Of a DNA stretch of 28,616 nt, positions 15,330 to 24,278 are shown one piece after another. The first letter of the stretch is position 1; every line of letters starts with the position of its first letter. The notes below the pieces were generated by a model. The model was not told the origin of the DNA and did no database searches. It saw nothing but the letters and a program-made list of their open reading frames with translations. The position numbers and the translations under genes were made by a program. The DNA lies in the NCBI GenBank assembly GCA_900546285.1, contig URCJ01000028.1, forward strand, positions 1-28,616. The letters run 5' to 3'. The DNA is from an uncultured Solobacterium sp. GTDB taxonomy: Bacteria; Bacillota_I; Bacilli_A; Erysipelotrichales; Erysipelotrichaceae.

Positions 15330-16282
15330 ATTTCAGTTTTACAAACAGAATATCCAAACTTCTGTATTTTAGCAACATACTCATAATTATTATCCCAGTC
15401 ATATTTATTAAAAAACCATTTTACTTTCGATGGATTAACCATCATGCTAATCATTTCTATGTAAACCATATCAACATCAGAAAAAGAGAATCCATATGAA
15501 TATATCTCTTTCACATCAGATAGCTTATGGAAGAAAACCATATGCCTCGATATCGCTTTATTCGTATCCTTTTTTAAATAGTTCCACAAATGTTCAAACG
15601 CATCTTGAATCCCCCAATATGTTGTATCCGCTTCAACAGGTTCAATTCCACCGTGGCCAAAGAATATATCGTTTTCTTCACTATGACAGCTTCCATGAAT
15701 ATGACAAATACGATTCGAATCAATATCATATACAGCTTCCAACGTATCTGTGTAATTAAAACTCAAAAACAAACTGTTTTCAAATGATGGCGTAAGTATT
15801 TTTAAGACTTCTTCGTAATTTAGGTTTCCAAGTGCCTCTTGTACCCACTCAATAAACAACTTTTTTAGAATCAAATATCCTCCCGAAAGATTCGTTGCCA
15901 TGTCTTCATTGTCATGCAAATTATGAAATGTATCATCATCATTACTATCCTCAGTATCCAAATTATTAAACCAAAAACTATGTTTATCGATAATCGTTCT
16001 AATATAATCATCGCTCAAGCAGGTTTCTAATAAATTCCACTCATCTCCGGCACAATTATCCAGTAAAAATATAATAGCTCCAACAGCCTCATCCATATTA
16101 TATTGTTCGTCCCCATCTGGCATCATTATAGATTCCAAAGTTCCTTGAAAATTCTTCACATAATTCGGATATTTATTTTTTAAGTACCTAGAAAAATCAG
16201 AATATTTTGTAGGCAAACAATGTCCATAACAATCAAAACCATTCCCAATAATGTATAGTCTTTTTATTTCACTCTCTTTCAT
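15323..16282 (-). CDS. AbiH-family abortive infection protein (SIR2-like)
   Basis: The 319-residue protein begins MKESEIKRLYIIGNGFDCYG; IIGNGFD (11-17) followed by HCLPTKYSDF is the AbiH signature. Further motifs are LSFNYTDTLE (173-182), CHIHGS (193-198) and YGFSFSDVD (263-271). The order G-N-G-F-D, F-N-Y-T, H-x-H-G, G-x-S-x-x-D resembles SIR2-type NAD-binding enzymes, with the Asn and His in equivalent places, so an NAD-degrading abortive-infection mechanism is a reasonable inference. AbiH of Lactococcus gives phage resistance. A partner gene overlaps its stop codon. The ATG follows GAAGAGGG, and the protein is full length. Confidence 0.82.
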   Translation of the reverse strand: MKESEIKRLYIIGNGFDCYGHCLPTKYSDFSRYLKNKYPNYVKNFQGTLESIMMPDGDEQYNMDEAVGAIIFLLDNCAGDEWNLLETCLSDDYIRTIIDKHSFWFNNLDTEDSNDDDTFHNLHDNEDMATNLSGGYLILKKLFIEWVQEALGNLNYEEVLKILTPSFENSLFLSFNYTDTLEAVYDIDSNRICHIHGSCHSEENDIFFGHGGIEPVEADTTYWGIQDAFEHLWNYLKKDTNKAISRHMVFFHKLSDVKEIYSYGFSFSDVDMVYIEMISMMVNPSKVKWFFNKYDWDNNYEYVAKIQKFGYSVCKTEIW

Positions 16283-16365
16283 AATCCCTCTTCGCCTTCA
16301 TTTATTACCTTTATGTTATTATCACAATATTAATATCTCAAACGTATGTCGCCCGAGATTTGAAG

Positions 16366-16591
16366 CTAATTTTCAATAATTAAAGTTTTCTTATCAGGAA
16401 ACTCTACCATCTTCTTATAATACCCAATACCATTTCTAATTGATCATTATTAAATTCTAAAGTAACATCCTTATAAGATAACCTAATACTCTTATTATTA
16501 TTATCATTGATAATCTTAAGATACGATACATTATCTTTAGTTGACAAATACAAATGCTTTCTTTTCTTTTATAGCTTGTATAAACATACAT
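16366..16591 (-). pseudogene. Remnant of a small protein gene (two frameshifts)
   Basis: In this 514-base interval between AbiH and the UvrD helicase, three joined frames read MYVYTSYKRKE, then HLYLSTKDNVSYLKIINDNN and YKDVTLEFNNDQLEMVLG, then YYKKMVEFPDKKTLIIEN and stop. Each join (near 16556 and 16434) needs one extra base. The restored product is about 76 residues. No family is recognised and the ribosome site is poor. The rest of the interval holds no gene that I can see, apart from a weak terminator. Confidence 0.35.
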
Positions 16592-16716
16592 CTTAACGTA
16601 TGGAATAAATTAGAAAAAGTTAACTCATAATCTCATCTAACTATTTATATTTTTAAAGAACTCTTTAGATAGAACTGTTTTAAGTATGCTATAAATGATA
16701 CTTTTCTATATAAACA

Positions 16717-16744
16717 ATAAAAAATACCGAATATATCCAATACT
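16717..16744 (-). terminator. Weak terminator after the OLD-UvrD operon
   Basis: On the minus strand AGTATTGG and TCGGTATT form a stem with several G-U pairs around ATATA, followed by TTTTT. It lies about 55 bases after the helicase stop. Confidence 0.4.
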
Positions 16745-16796
16745 AGACAATTAGTATAGTCTACTTTTCGACACTACTCTTATTTATAATCCCAAA

Positions 16797-18716
16797 TTAT
16801 AGTCTGCAATCAACTATATTCCAATTTGAGAAGGCATTATTAGATTTTATGTATGTGGATTCTTGTATAGCCAAACACAGTAGTTTATTCGGGCGACTCA
16901 TTCCGACGTAAACACATTTACGACTGCGTTCTACATCTGCACCTTTTCCCAATTTTCCAACTCCTAAATACGGCAATATACGTTTTATATCTGACGAATT
17001 ACTTTTCTCAGTTTCTACATATAATGTAGCATCGTGAGTTTCGCCCTTAACTCCATGAACTGTATCAAACACAATTTTTCTCTTGTATTTTTCGTCAAAA
17101 ATAATATTATCATGTGACTTATACTCAGTCTTTAGAATAGCTTTATCTAAATAATAAGAAGGAATTTTTGAAAACACATCCGATTCATCGCATTCTTTGC
17201 CTACAATATTATTTGCTAAGCCAACTATCATATCATTTATCTCATCAATATTACTATCCTGTAACGTAGATAATTTTATTAAGCAATTTGTATATATGTC
17301 AAAATATTTATCAAAAAGAATCCTTTTTACTGAGATTACCGTATATTTAGAACCTGATTCAGGGTTACTTATTCCCATGAAATCAAATAATTTACATAAG
17401 ATTTTGCGAACTACTTTTTCAACTGAATATAGTTTCCCCTTTTCTAATTCATCTGCAATCTCATTAATATGATTCCAATACCTATTCAGATTTCTTAAAT
17501 TCTGTTTCGGATTAAATCCATCCCAATAATCTCCAATTTTTAAACCTTTTAATTCCTCACGTTTCACAAGACCAATAACTTTATAAACACCATTCGAATC
17601 ATATAAATCGTATTGATCCAGCATATTAACAAATGCTTCAACCACTTTCTTTCTTGAGTTATTATCAAAAACAATTAGTGTTGGAACATACTTTAAGTAG
17701 CCTTTTGATGCTTTTATTTCTCGATTGTCAGTTCTTAGATTCACCAAAAAATCCGCAATTTCTTGTCCATATCTATTAGAACAAACCATTTCAATAGAAT
17801 CTTCATTTGGAGTCCATCCCAATTGTTGACTGTTTTCCGAGTTATATATAGCCTGATCTGGATCTCCAATATAAAATACACAAGTTTTATTCTTGTCAAA
17901 TAGTTTATCCAAAACTTGTCGTTGCAGTGAGTTGCAATCTTGATATTCGTCAACGAATACATATTGAAATCTCTGAGAAAATAAATTTGTATATCCTGAT
18001 GACAAATTAAAAATTGCTTCCTCTGCATATTTATATGCGTCATCATAAGTAATAATGCCTTCTGTCTTTAGTAATATTTCTTTTGCTAGCATATATTGCT
18101 TTGCAGAAGCAGAATTTTTACCAGCAACAGCATGATTCTGCCCCTTAACAAATAAATCTTTATTATTTATATATAAATTCTGAATATAGTCTAGTTCACA
18201 ACTAAATTTGCCTGAACCATTTTTAACTTGATTCAATATAAAGTAACGTAAACTTTGATACGGTGATGTTCTACTTTTATCACTCGAAATCAAATTATAG
18301 AAATGATTCGCATAAGTAACATCATCAACTACTTGTATTGAAGTTTTAGCTGCATTCTTCAAATAAGGCTTGGTAACATATTGATCAATGAAAGATTGTA
18401 TCGTACCTACATAATTCGGATAGCTCATTAATTTATCAGCATATCTATGTAATTTGGTTTTTATTTCATTAACTGCAACATTTGTATGTGATAAAACACA
18501 TACTCCTGTTCCGTTCGGAAAAGGCATTCTTTCTGCTAATATCTTAAGTTTTGCCAAAAGAACCGTTGTTTTACCACTTCCTGGACAAGCTACAATTTCA
18601 GATGATTTCCAACAACGAATAACATTTATTGCATCTTCAGGAAAAAAACATGATTCAGGTAATAAAACTTTTTCTATATCTTTTATTTCATCATCTGAGA
18701 TATACACATCACCCAT
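16797..18716 (-). CDS. UvrD-like superfamily 1 helicase, GajB-like partner of the OLD nuclease
   Basis: The 639-residue SF1A helicase carries motif I ACPGSGKTT (43-51), motif Ia LSHTNVAVNEI (75-85), motif II VDEYQD (255-260), motif III IGDPDQAIY (283-291), motif V HGVKGE (554-559) and motif VI YVGMSRP (603-609). It begins 19 bases after an OLD-family nuclease gene, which is the layout of Gabija: GajA is an ATPase-Toprim nuclease and GajB a UvrD-like helicase that responds to DNA ends or nucleotide depletion. It is longer than the classical GajB (about 500 residues), so it may be a divergent Gabija or another OLD/UvrD defence pair. All helicase motifs look intact. Confidence 0.82.
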   Translation of the reverse strand: MGDVYISDDEIKDIEKVLLPESCFFPEDAINVIRCWKSSEIVACPGSGKTTVLLAKLKILAERMPFPNGTGVCVLSHTNVAVNEIKTKLHRYADKLMSYPNYVGTIQSFIDQYVTKPYLKNAAKTSIQVVDDVTYANHFYNLISSDKSRTSPYQSLRYFILNQVKNGSGKFSCELDYIQNLYINNKDLFVKGQNHAVAGKNSASAKQYMLAKEILLKTEGIITYDDAYKYAEEAIFNLSSGYTNLFSQRFQYVFVDEYQDCNSLQRQVLDKLFDKNKTCVFYIGDPDQAIYNSENSQQLGWTPNEDSIEMVCSNRYGQEIADFLVNLRTDNREIKASKGYLKYVPTLIVFDNNSRKKVVEAFVNMLDQYDLYDSNGVYKVIGLVKREELKGLKIGDYWDGFNPKQNLRNLNRYWNHINEIADELEKGKLYSVEKVVRKILCKLFDFMGISNPESGSKYTVISVKRILFDKYFDIYTNCLIKLSTLQDSNIDEINDMIVGLANNIVGKECDESDVFSKIPSYYLDKAILKTEYKSHDNIIFDEKYKRKIVFDTVHGVKGETHDATLYVETEKSNSSDIKRILPYLGVGKLGKGADVERSRKCVYVGMSRPNKLLCLAIQESTYIKSNNAFSNWNIVDCRL

Positions 18717-18735
18717 TCAATCCTCATTCCTTTCC

Positions 18736-20649
18736 TTAATCACCGTTATTAACTGAATATTTTATAGCATCAACCAAGTATTTAAGATAAGGATCATTTA
18801 TGATTTCTTCCTTTAACTTTTGTTTCTTAATGCTATCAATTTTATATTGGTACAAATCTAAATCAAACATATCTAATTCTGTAATACCTTCTGAAAGAAT
18901 GGAAATACTCATCTTTATCAATGCAGCAAGACATTGAGCAACGATTGCCTTTAATCCGCTTTTTCCCGAATCATCTAACATTAAATTATACATTCTATAT
19001 GCTTTTTCTGACAAAGATAACCCATTCCATTGCTTTTGATCATCCTCAATTTCTTTTTTTATTTCCGCAAGCTTTTCCTTAGTAAGGGTATATTTATCAC
19101 TTTTTTTAATTTTTTTACCATAGCGAATTGCTTTATGAAATACATCTTGAAGGCAGCTTAATGCCAAACAATATTCTAATGTCCATCTAGGTGTAATAAA
19201 ACCTTTTACTGAATCCATTGTATACTTTTTTTCTTTTTTAGTTACTGCTTCTTTGGATTCTTCTATTCTTTCATCGAAAAGCTTTTCTCCACCTTCATCT
19301 TTTAATTCAGGTTTAATGTCACAATCAGTAATAACGGATATAGGAACATCTATACTTTCACCGTTACTTCTCAAAAAAATTCTAGAAAATCTTAAAAAAG
19401 CCGTACTTCCTACATTTACTATAGAAACACCATGTCTTTCAAGTGGACAATCTATAACATCTGCTAAAACAGGAAGTAAAAGATTTTCCGCATCTCCTTC
19501 AACCATTAAAATTCCTCTTGCGAAGAATAAGTTGGCTTTAGTAGCATCTAAAAATCTTTGTAAGAACAAATAATCTCCTTTTTCCAATTTGGTTTTCTCA
19601 TACGACATATCATATCCTGTTTTATTTTTTAGTAATATAACATTTTTTAAATTGACCTTTGATGCAAGGATTGTACTATGAGTGGATATAATAATTTGAG
19701 AACCTGTTCTATCATATTCCTTTTGCAAATAATCTATTAGTCTAAGCTGTGCTTGCGGATGTAGATGAGCTTCTAATTCCTCAATTAAAGCCAATCTTAA
19801 TCCTCCCAATGTATCAGAATTTAACAGCAATAACTCCGCAGCAATAAATAACAGATTTAATTCTCCTAATCCCGGATTTATCTCTGAGACAACTAAAGAT
19901 AGACTCTCCAATATTTTTCTTAATTGAATATCTGCAACTTTCATCTGTGCTTCCGAGGCAATCTCTGGGACATTGAAAGCAGATAAGCTGTTTTTAATAC
20001 TCTCTAATACAATTCTTCCTTCTTCTTCGGTAAAATACTTTTCTATATCATGATTAGCATTTACAAGAATGTCTTTGAGTCTATGTTCTTCTTTGTTTAT
20101 AAACAAAGGATGTCCGGATAATATTTGTGCCAATCTTGAGTTCCTGCCTGAACTCATTTCGCGTTCAGCATCTCTTAACGGTTTTAGATACACTGCTTTG
20201 AGTAGTTCTCTCGCTTTCCCATCTAAAACAATACCGTCTTCAAGAGAACTAACTCTTAATTCGGAATAAATTCTATTTTTTTCTTTCCATGCACGATAGA
20301 AAAGATTTATAGAGTAATTAGTTTCTTCTCCACAGTGTTCAAAGCACAGATATTCAATAAAGTTTTTAGCTTCATTTTGAGAGAAACTGTCGATTACGCA
20401 TTTGATTCTAAATTCATTTACAGCTTTTCCGTTTTCATCAACATAAAAGTCTTCATCCATTGGACGAACATATTCGTTGCTTTGAGTAAGCAGAACAAGT
20501 TTAAGGGAATCAATGATTGCTGTTTTTCCAGAATCATTTTCTCCAATAAGTGCATTTAAACCTTCATGAAAAGAAACAGATAAACCCGGTAAATCTCCTT
20601 CTGATTTAAACTGTCTAAAATTATACAATTCCAGTTTTGAAACAATCAT
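18736..20649 (-). CDS. OLD-family ATP-dependent nuclease (ATPase-Toprim), GajA-like
   Basis: The 637-residue protein has an N-terminal ABC ATPase domain with Walker A GENDSGKT (36-43), signature-like GLGELNLLFIAAELLLL (260-276), Walker B ALIEELEAHLHP (287-298) and H-loop STHS (322-325). The C-terminal Toprim nuclease domain has the catalytic Glu in ILMVEGDAENLLLPVL (Glu384) and the metal-binding DCD in SVITDCDIKP (442-444). A long charged helical C-terminus follows. In Gabija the homologous GajA forms a tetramer that nicks DNA when nucleotides fall during infection. The ATG follows CGGAGGG. A UvrD helicase is the next gene. Stand-alone OLD proteins lack a helicase, so the pairing favours a Gabija-like system. 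Confidence 0.85.
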   Translation of the reverse strand: MIVSKLELYNFRQFKSEGDLPGLSVSFHEGLNALIGENDSGKTAIIDSLKLVLLTQSNEYVRPMDEDFYVDENGKAVNEFRIKCVIDSFSQNEAKNFIEYLCFEHCGEETNYSINLFYRAWKEKNRIYSELRVSSLEDGIVLDGKARELLKAVYLKPLRDAEREMSSGRNSRLAQILSGHPLFINKEEHRLKDILVNANHDIEKYFTEEEGRIVLESIKNSLSAFNVPEIASEAQMKVADIQLRKILESLSLVVSEINPGLGELNLLFIAAELLLLNSDTLGGLRLALIEELEAHLHPQAQLRLIDYLQKEYDRTGSQIIISTHSTILASKVNLKNVILLKNKTGYDMSYEKTKLEKGDYLFLQRFLDATKANLFFARGILMVEGDAENLLLPVLADVIDCPLERHGVSIVNVGSTAFLRFSRIFLRSNGESIDVPISVITDCDIKPELKDEGGEKLFDERIEESKEAVTKKEKKYTMDSVKGFITPRWTLEYCLALSCLQDVFHKAIRYGKKIKKSDKYTLTKEKLAEIKKEIEDDQKQWNGLSLSEKAYRMYNLMLDDSGKSGLKAIVAQCLAALIKMSISILSEGITELDMFDLDLYQYKIDSIKKQKLKEEIINDPYLKYLVDAIKYSVNNGD

Positions 20650-20690
20650 ATAATCCCTCCGTTTATCTGCTTCTTTATATAATCTGTGTT

Positions 20691-21195
20691 TTATATTTCT
20701 ATTTGCTCATATCGAACACTATTCTCAACCAAATATTTAAAGCTAGAATTCAAGCGTACTTCATCGTGTGAAATCAATACATATGTCCAAGATTTTCCTT
20801 CATTTTCAGGATTCCATTCGAAACTGCTTTGCAATATTCTTTCGCAGCCTTTGCTTTTTCAATAACATCCTTGCTCTTAAGTTTATTGCTTGCCTTAGCC
20901 TCAATCATAAAAACGCCATTATCAGTTTCCACAATGAAGTCAGGTTCGTATTTGCTCACACCACCCTGACCATAATAAGTATTGAACTGTTTTGTGATGG
21001 TATCATCCATTTATCTACGGCAGTATCATTTTCAAGTACGATTGCAAAGCGACGCTCCGTATTACTATCGAATTTATATAAGGCACGGCAAGCTTTCTTA
21101 AAGCCGTTAAATACTTTTGAACGAGCTTCACTTGTTGGTATAGTTGCTCTTAAGTCATATATTTCTTCAGACTTAATTTTACCACCAAAACCTGT
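20691..21195 (-). pseudogene. C-terminal remnant of a helicase-type (type III-like) restriction enzyme
   Basis: An open frame from 21195 reads TGFGGKIKSEEIYDLRATIP, then SKVFNGFKKACRALYKFDSN, TERRFAIVLEND, and the nuclease core YYGQGGVSKYEPDFIVETDN followed by FMIEAKAS. EPDFIVE-x-EAKA is a PD-(D/E)xK site. The frame is then lost near 20821 and resumes as FEWNPENEGKSWTYVLISHD, ending at 20691. The 5' part, with the helicase motifs and start codon, is missing: a stop sits just before 21195. Only the last 165 or so residues of an enzyme normally near 900-1000 residues are left. It lies directly upstream of the OLD nuclease, so that operon probably replaced or was inserted behind it. Between 21196 and 21354 I see nothing recognisable. 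Confidence 0.72.
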
Positions 21196-21354
21196 TTAAA
21201 TGTAAGCACTAAAGATTTTACCTCAAGAAGTAATTGAGCACTAAATTATGGTGTCTGAAATTTTCTAATTATTTATTTTTATTCTTATGAATAATTCTAC
21301 TTGTCTTCACTCACAATAATAAATTGTTAGAGAGCGTAACGAAAATTAACAACT

Positions 21355-22287
21355 CTATTGTTTTAGACTTGATACAGATGATAATAGATAATCACAGATT
21401 GCTTTTACCCCATCAGCAAATAACACTTTCGGTTCCCAGCCACAATTAATCAGTTTGTTAACATCGGTATTGACATTAACAATACCGGTAGATGGGTATG
21501 GAATAGTACCATACCTCAATTCGCAATTACTGTTTGTAATTTTTTTATTTCTGTGATGAACTCTTTAAGCGGCGCAGAATAACCAGAACCAAAGTTATAT
21601 ATACCATCCGAAACATCATTCTCTATTAGTTTTATCAATCCATCAATTGCATAGTTTATATAAAGGAAATCCCAAAGTTGAATACGCTCTGTTAACTCAC
21701 ATGGTTTATTCTCGAACATCTTTTTTATAATTGAAATGACTAGCGTTCCTTCATAATCTTTAGGGCCATACAAGCTGAAAAATCTAGGTTCAATCAATAT
21801 ACATCCGTTTGTCTTGCAGTAATCTTTTGCGTATACATATAATTTTAATTTGTATTTCCCATATTCAGTGTTAGGGATTAAAGAAGATATTTCTTTAAGT
21901 TTTTCTTTTCTAGTCCAAAGACCATATTCAGCCTGGGAACCAGCGGTAAGAAATTTACAACATCCCTTTGAAATCATTACCTTTAAAAATGAAACGCTGT
22001 TATTATAATTTTCTTTTTGAAGTTCTCTGCTATTTCTATCTACACCACGTGTACCATTCCACGCAGTAGAAAAGGCCACATCGACCTTACCTTGGATTAT
22101 AGACTATCCAGTTTAGAATAATCTTTCATACCACATTCAACAATAGAAAGAAATGAACTATTAATTAATGTTTCAGTTTTCTTTGTATTTGGCCTTACTA
22201 CTGCAACTACTTCGTGTTTATTTTCTAATAATTTATTTGTGAGTACCCACCAATCATGCTGGTTGCACCTGATATCACAATTCTCAT
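21355..22287 (-). pseudogene. NAD-dependent sugar epimerase/dehydratase, broken by three frameshifts
   Basis: The ATG at 22287 overlaps the stop of the transketolase remnant. It opens MRIVISGATSMIGG, a Rossmann start. The frame shifts to WVLTNKLLENKHEVVAVVRP (near 22250), then to IIQGKVDVAFSTAWNGTRGV (near 22098), which is open down to 21516 with SQAEYGLWT, the catalytic-type YGKYKLK and LWDFLYINYAIDGLIKLIEN. A final shift in an A7 run (21540-21546) leads to CELRYGTIPYPSTGIVNVNT and the end at 21355. Restored length is about 310 residues, normal for an extended SDR acting on nucleotide sugars. It was probably part of the neighbouring polysaccharide locus. Confidence 0.75.
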
Positions 22288-22717
22288 TAATTTAACTTCT
22301 CCAACATATTTTTTCTTAGTCCTTTACCGTCTACTCCAAACTGGTGATATAAATATCCCGTATGAGCTATTGCTACAAAAATGTCGTTTATACCAAGAAT
22401 TTTCAGCTTAGTAGTTAATCCTTCCTCTGCAACAATTGTTGCAACAATTGAGCCTAATTCACCATACACATTATGGTCTTGAGCAACTATGATGTGCCCT
22501 GTCTTTGATGCAGAAATAATAGCTTCCCTATCTACAAGTTTGATGGAGCACATATCAACTACCCTTATTTTTTACCCATCTTCTTAGATATGAGCTTACT
22601 TGCTTCAATAGCATATTGCACGGTAACGCCCGAGCAAAGGAAAGCACCATCTTCCCCATTTATAATTGCATGAGATCCACATGGTATAAGTGAAGATTGT
22701 ATCAAAGTGTCTATCAT
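22287..22717 (-). pseudogene. Transketolase C-terminal subunit remnant, one frameshift
   Basis: The first frame (ATG 22717) reads MIDTLIQSSLIPCGSHAIIN and EDGAFLCSGVTVQYAIEASK, matching the transketolase C-terminal domain. It is lost in an A6 run (22568-22573) and resumes as IRVVDMCSIKLVDREAIISA, then TGHIIVAQDHNVYGELGSIV, ending NMLEKLN at 22287. The pyrimidine-binding domain expected before it is absent; the BCCT gene lies there instead. About 145 of the usual 300 or more residues of a split transketolase C-subunit remain. Split transketolase genes are known in nucleotide-sugar clusters, which fits the epimerase remnant downstream. Confidence 0.75.
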
Positions 22718-22763
22718 CAATGATTAAACTATTATCTGATATAAGAGATAATCTATATTTTTA

Positions 22764-24278
22764 TTACTTTGTATATTCCTTTGCATCCTTTAAAAAGCTA
22801 ATAGCAATCATCACAATAACTATACCTATAGGGAATGCAGCTACAATACTTACTGATTGTAGATTGTTCATAGAACTCTCCACAAATAATAAGCCAATAG
22901 GAAGTAGTATCAACAAGATACACCACATAAGTTGAATAGCTTTATTAGGTTGTTCATCATCTTTTAATGTATGATAGCTATAACAAGATGCAGTTAAGGC
23001 AATAGAGTCAAATGATGTTGCATAGAAAGCTACCATAGTTAGTAATACTAGAACCATAATAATTGGTGCTCCTGGCATTGTTTTAATAATGTTAACAATC
23101 ATTCCATACATATCACCATTTTCTAAGTATGGAGTAATAAAATCCATCTTACCAGCTAATTGCATACCCATAGAATAATTACCTAATACAATAAAGCTAA
23201 TTAGTGTTGATCCTACACCAAATACATAACCACCAATAATTGTTTGACGTACTGTTCTTCCTCTTGAAATACTTCCAATAAAAAATGGAGCCGCAACACA
23301 CCATACCATCCAATACGCCCAATAATAAATAGTCCAGTTTTGAGGGAAGTTAGATGTTCTAAGCGGATCTGTAAAAGTAGATAGTCCTATAAAGTTTTGT
23401 ATCATTGTACCTAAAGATGATAAGCCTGTTTCAATAATATAACGAGTTTCTCCAGTAAATAGTAATACAAAGGCAATTAGTCCAAAGAACATATAGATAC
23501 AAGCGTTAGCAAGTTTACTAATACCTTTAAAACCATGTAGTAATGAATAAGTATATATAGCACAAGTGATTAATAAAATAATGATATTAATAGTTGTACG
23601 ACTAATAGATACATGAAATAGTTCACCAATAATTGTAGCCATTAATGGTGTAGCTACACTAAATGTTGTAGCTGTTCCTGCAAGAAGTGCAAAGACAGCT
23701 AATAAATCAATTATTCTGCCTGCCCATCCATCAGTATGTTTACCAAGTAGAGGTCTGCATGCTTCAGAATATTTTTGACGACTTCTTTTTCTAACGTGTA
23801 ACATAAAACCAAAGGCTACTGCTAATACAAGATAAAAGCCCCAAGGAATAAAACTCCAATGGAATAAAGGAAATACACCAGCCCATTCTTGAATTGAACC
23901 CATTTCAGCTAAATGAGGATCAGTTGCATATAATACCCATTCAGAGAATGAATAGAATAAAATATCAGCAGCTAAACCACATGTAAACATCATTGAACCC
24001 CACGCAAAGAATGAATACTTTGGTTTTTCATTTGGTTTGCCTAATACAATATCTCCGTATTTAGAAAAAGCTATATATAAAGATAAGATAAAAATACCTA
24101 AACCAATTAATAAATAATAAGTTCCAAAAGTATCTCCAAAGAAAAATCTAATTTGACTTAGTATTTCATTTGATTTATCAGGTGATATAAAGAAGATAAC
24201 ACATAGTACAAGCACAATAAACAAAGGAACAAGTGTTATCATCCAGTCAATCTTATTATGTTCTTTTTTATTAGACAT
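22764..24278 (-). CDS. BCCT-family transporter, probable choline importer
   Basis: The 504-residue membrane protein has about 12 helices. It shows BCCT hallmarks: GKPNEKPKYSFFAWGSMMFT (about 80-99), GLAADILFYSFSEWVLYA in the next helix, and the Trp-rich WTIYYWAYWMVWCVAAPFFI followed by GSISRGRTVRQTIIGGY. BCCT carriers import quaternary amines such as choline, betaine or carnitine, using Na+ or H+. Its start directly follows the licC stop (TAAATG) behind AAGGAGG, and its upstream neighbours are choline kinase and cytidylyltransferase genes. Choline is therefore the likely substrate and it would take the place of the LicB permease of pneumococcal or Haemophilus lic loci. Substrate choice is inferred from context. 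Confidence 0.9.
   Translation of the reverse strand: MSNKKEHNKIDWMITLVPLFIVLVLCVIFFISPDKSNEILSQIRFFFGDTFGTYYLLIGLGIFILSLYIAFSKYGDIVLGKPNEKPKYSFFAWGSMMFTCGLAADILFYSFSEWVLYATDPHLAEMGSIQEWAGVFPLFHWSFIPWGFYLVLAVAFGFMLHVRKRSRQKYSEACRPLLGKHTDGWAGRIIDLLAVFALLAGTATTFSVATPLMATIIGELFHVSISRTTINIIILLITCAIYTYSLLHGFKGISKLANACIYMFFGLIAFVLLFTGETRYIIETGLSSLGTMIQNFIGLSTFTDPLRTSNFPQNWTIYYWAYWMVWCVAAPFFIGSISRGRTVRQTIIGGYVFGVGSTLISFIVLGNYSMGMQLAGKMDFITPYLENGDMYGMIVNIIKTMPGAPIIMVLVLLTMVAFYATSFDSIALTASCYSYHTLKDDEQPNKAIQLMWCILLILLPIGLLFVESSMNNLQSVSIVAAFPIGIVIVMIAISFLKDAKEYTK

Noticed and set aside
20768..21199. Plus-strand ORF of 143 codons
   Set aside because: The opposite strand encodes the recognisable restriction-enzyme C-terminus; the plus-strand frame is a shadow.
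22736..22760. ATTATCT/AGATAAT hairpin after the BCCT gene
   Set aside because: No U-run follows on the minus strand; the gene's end has no convincing terminator here.
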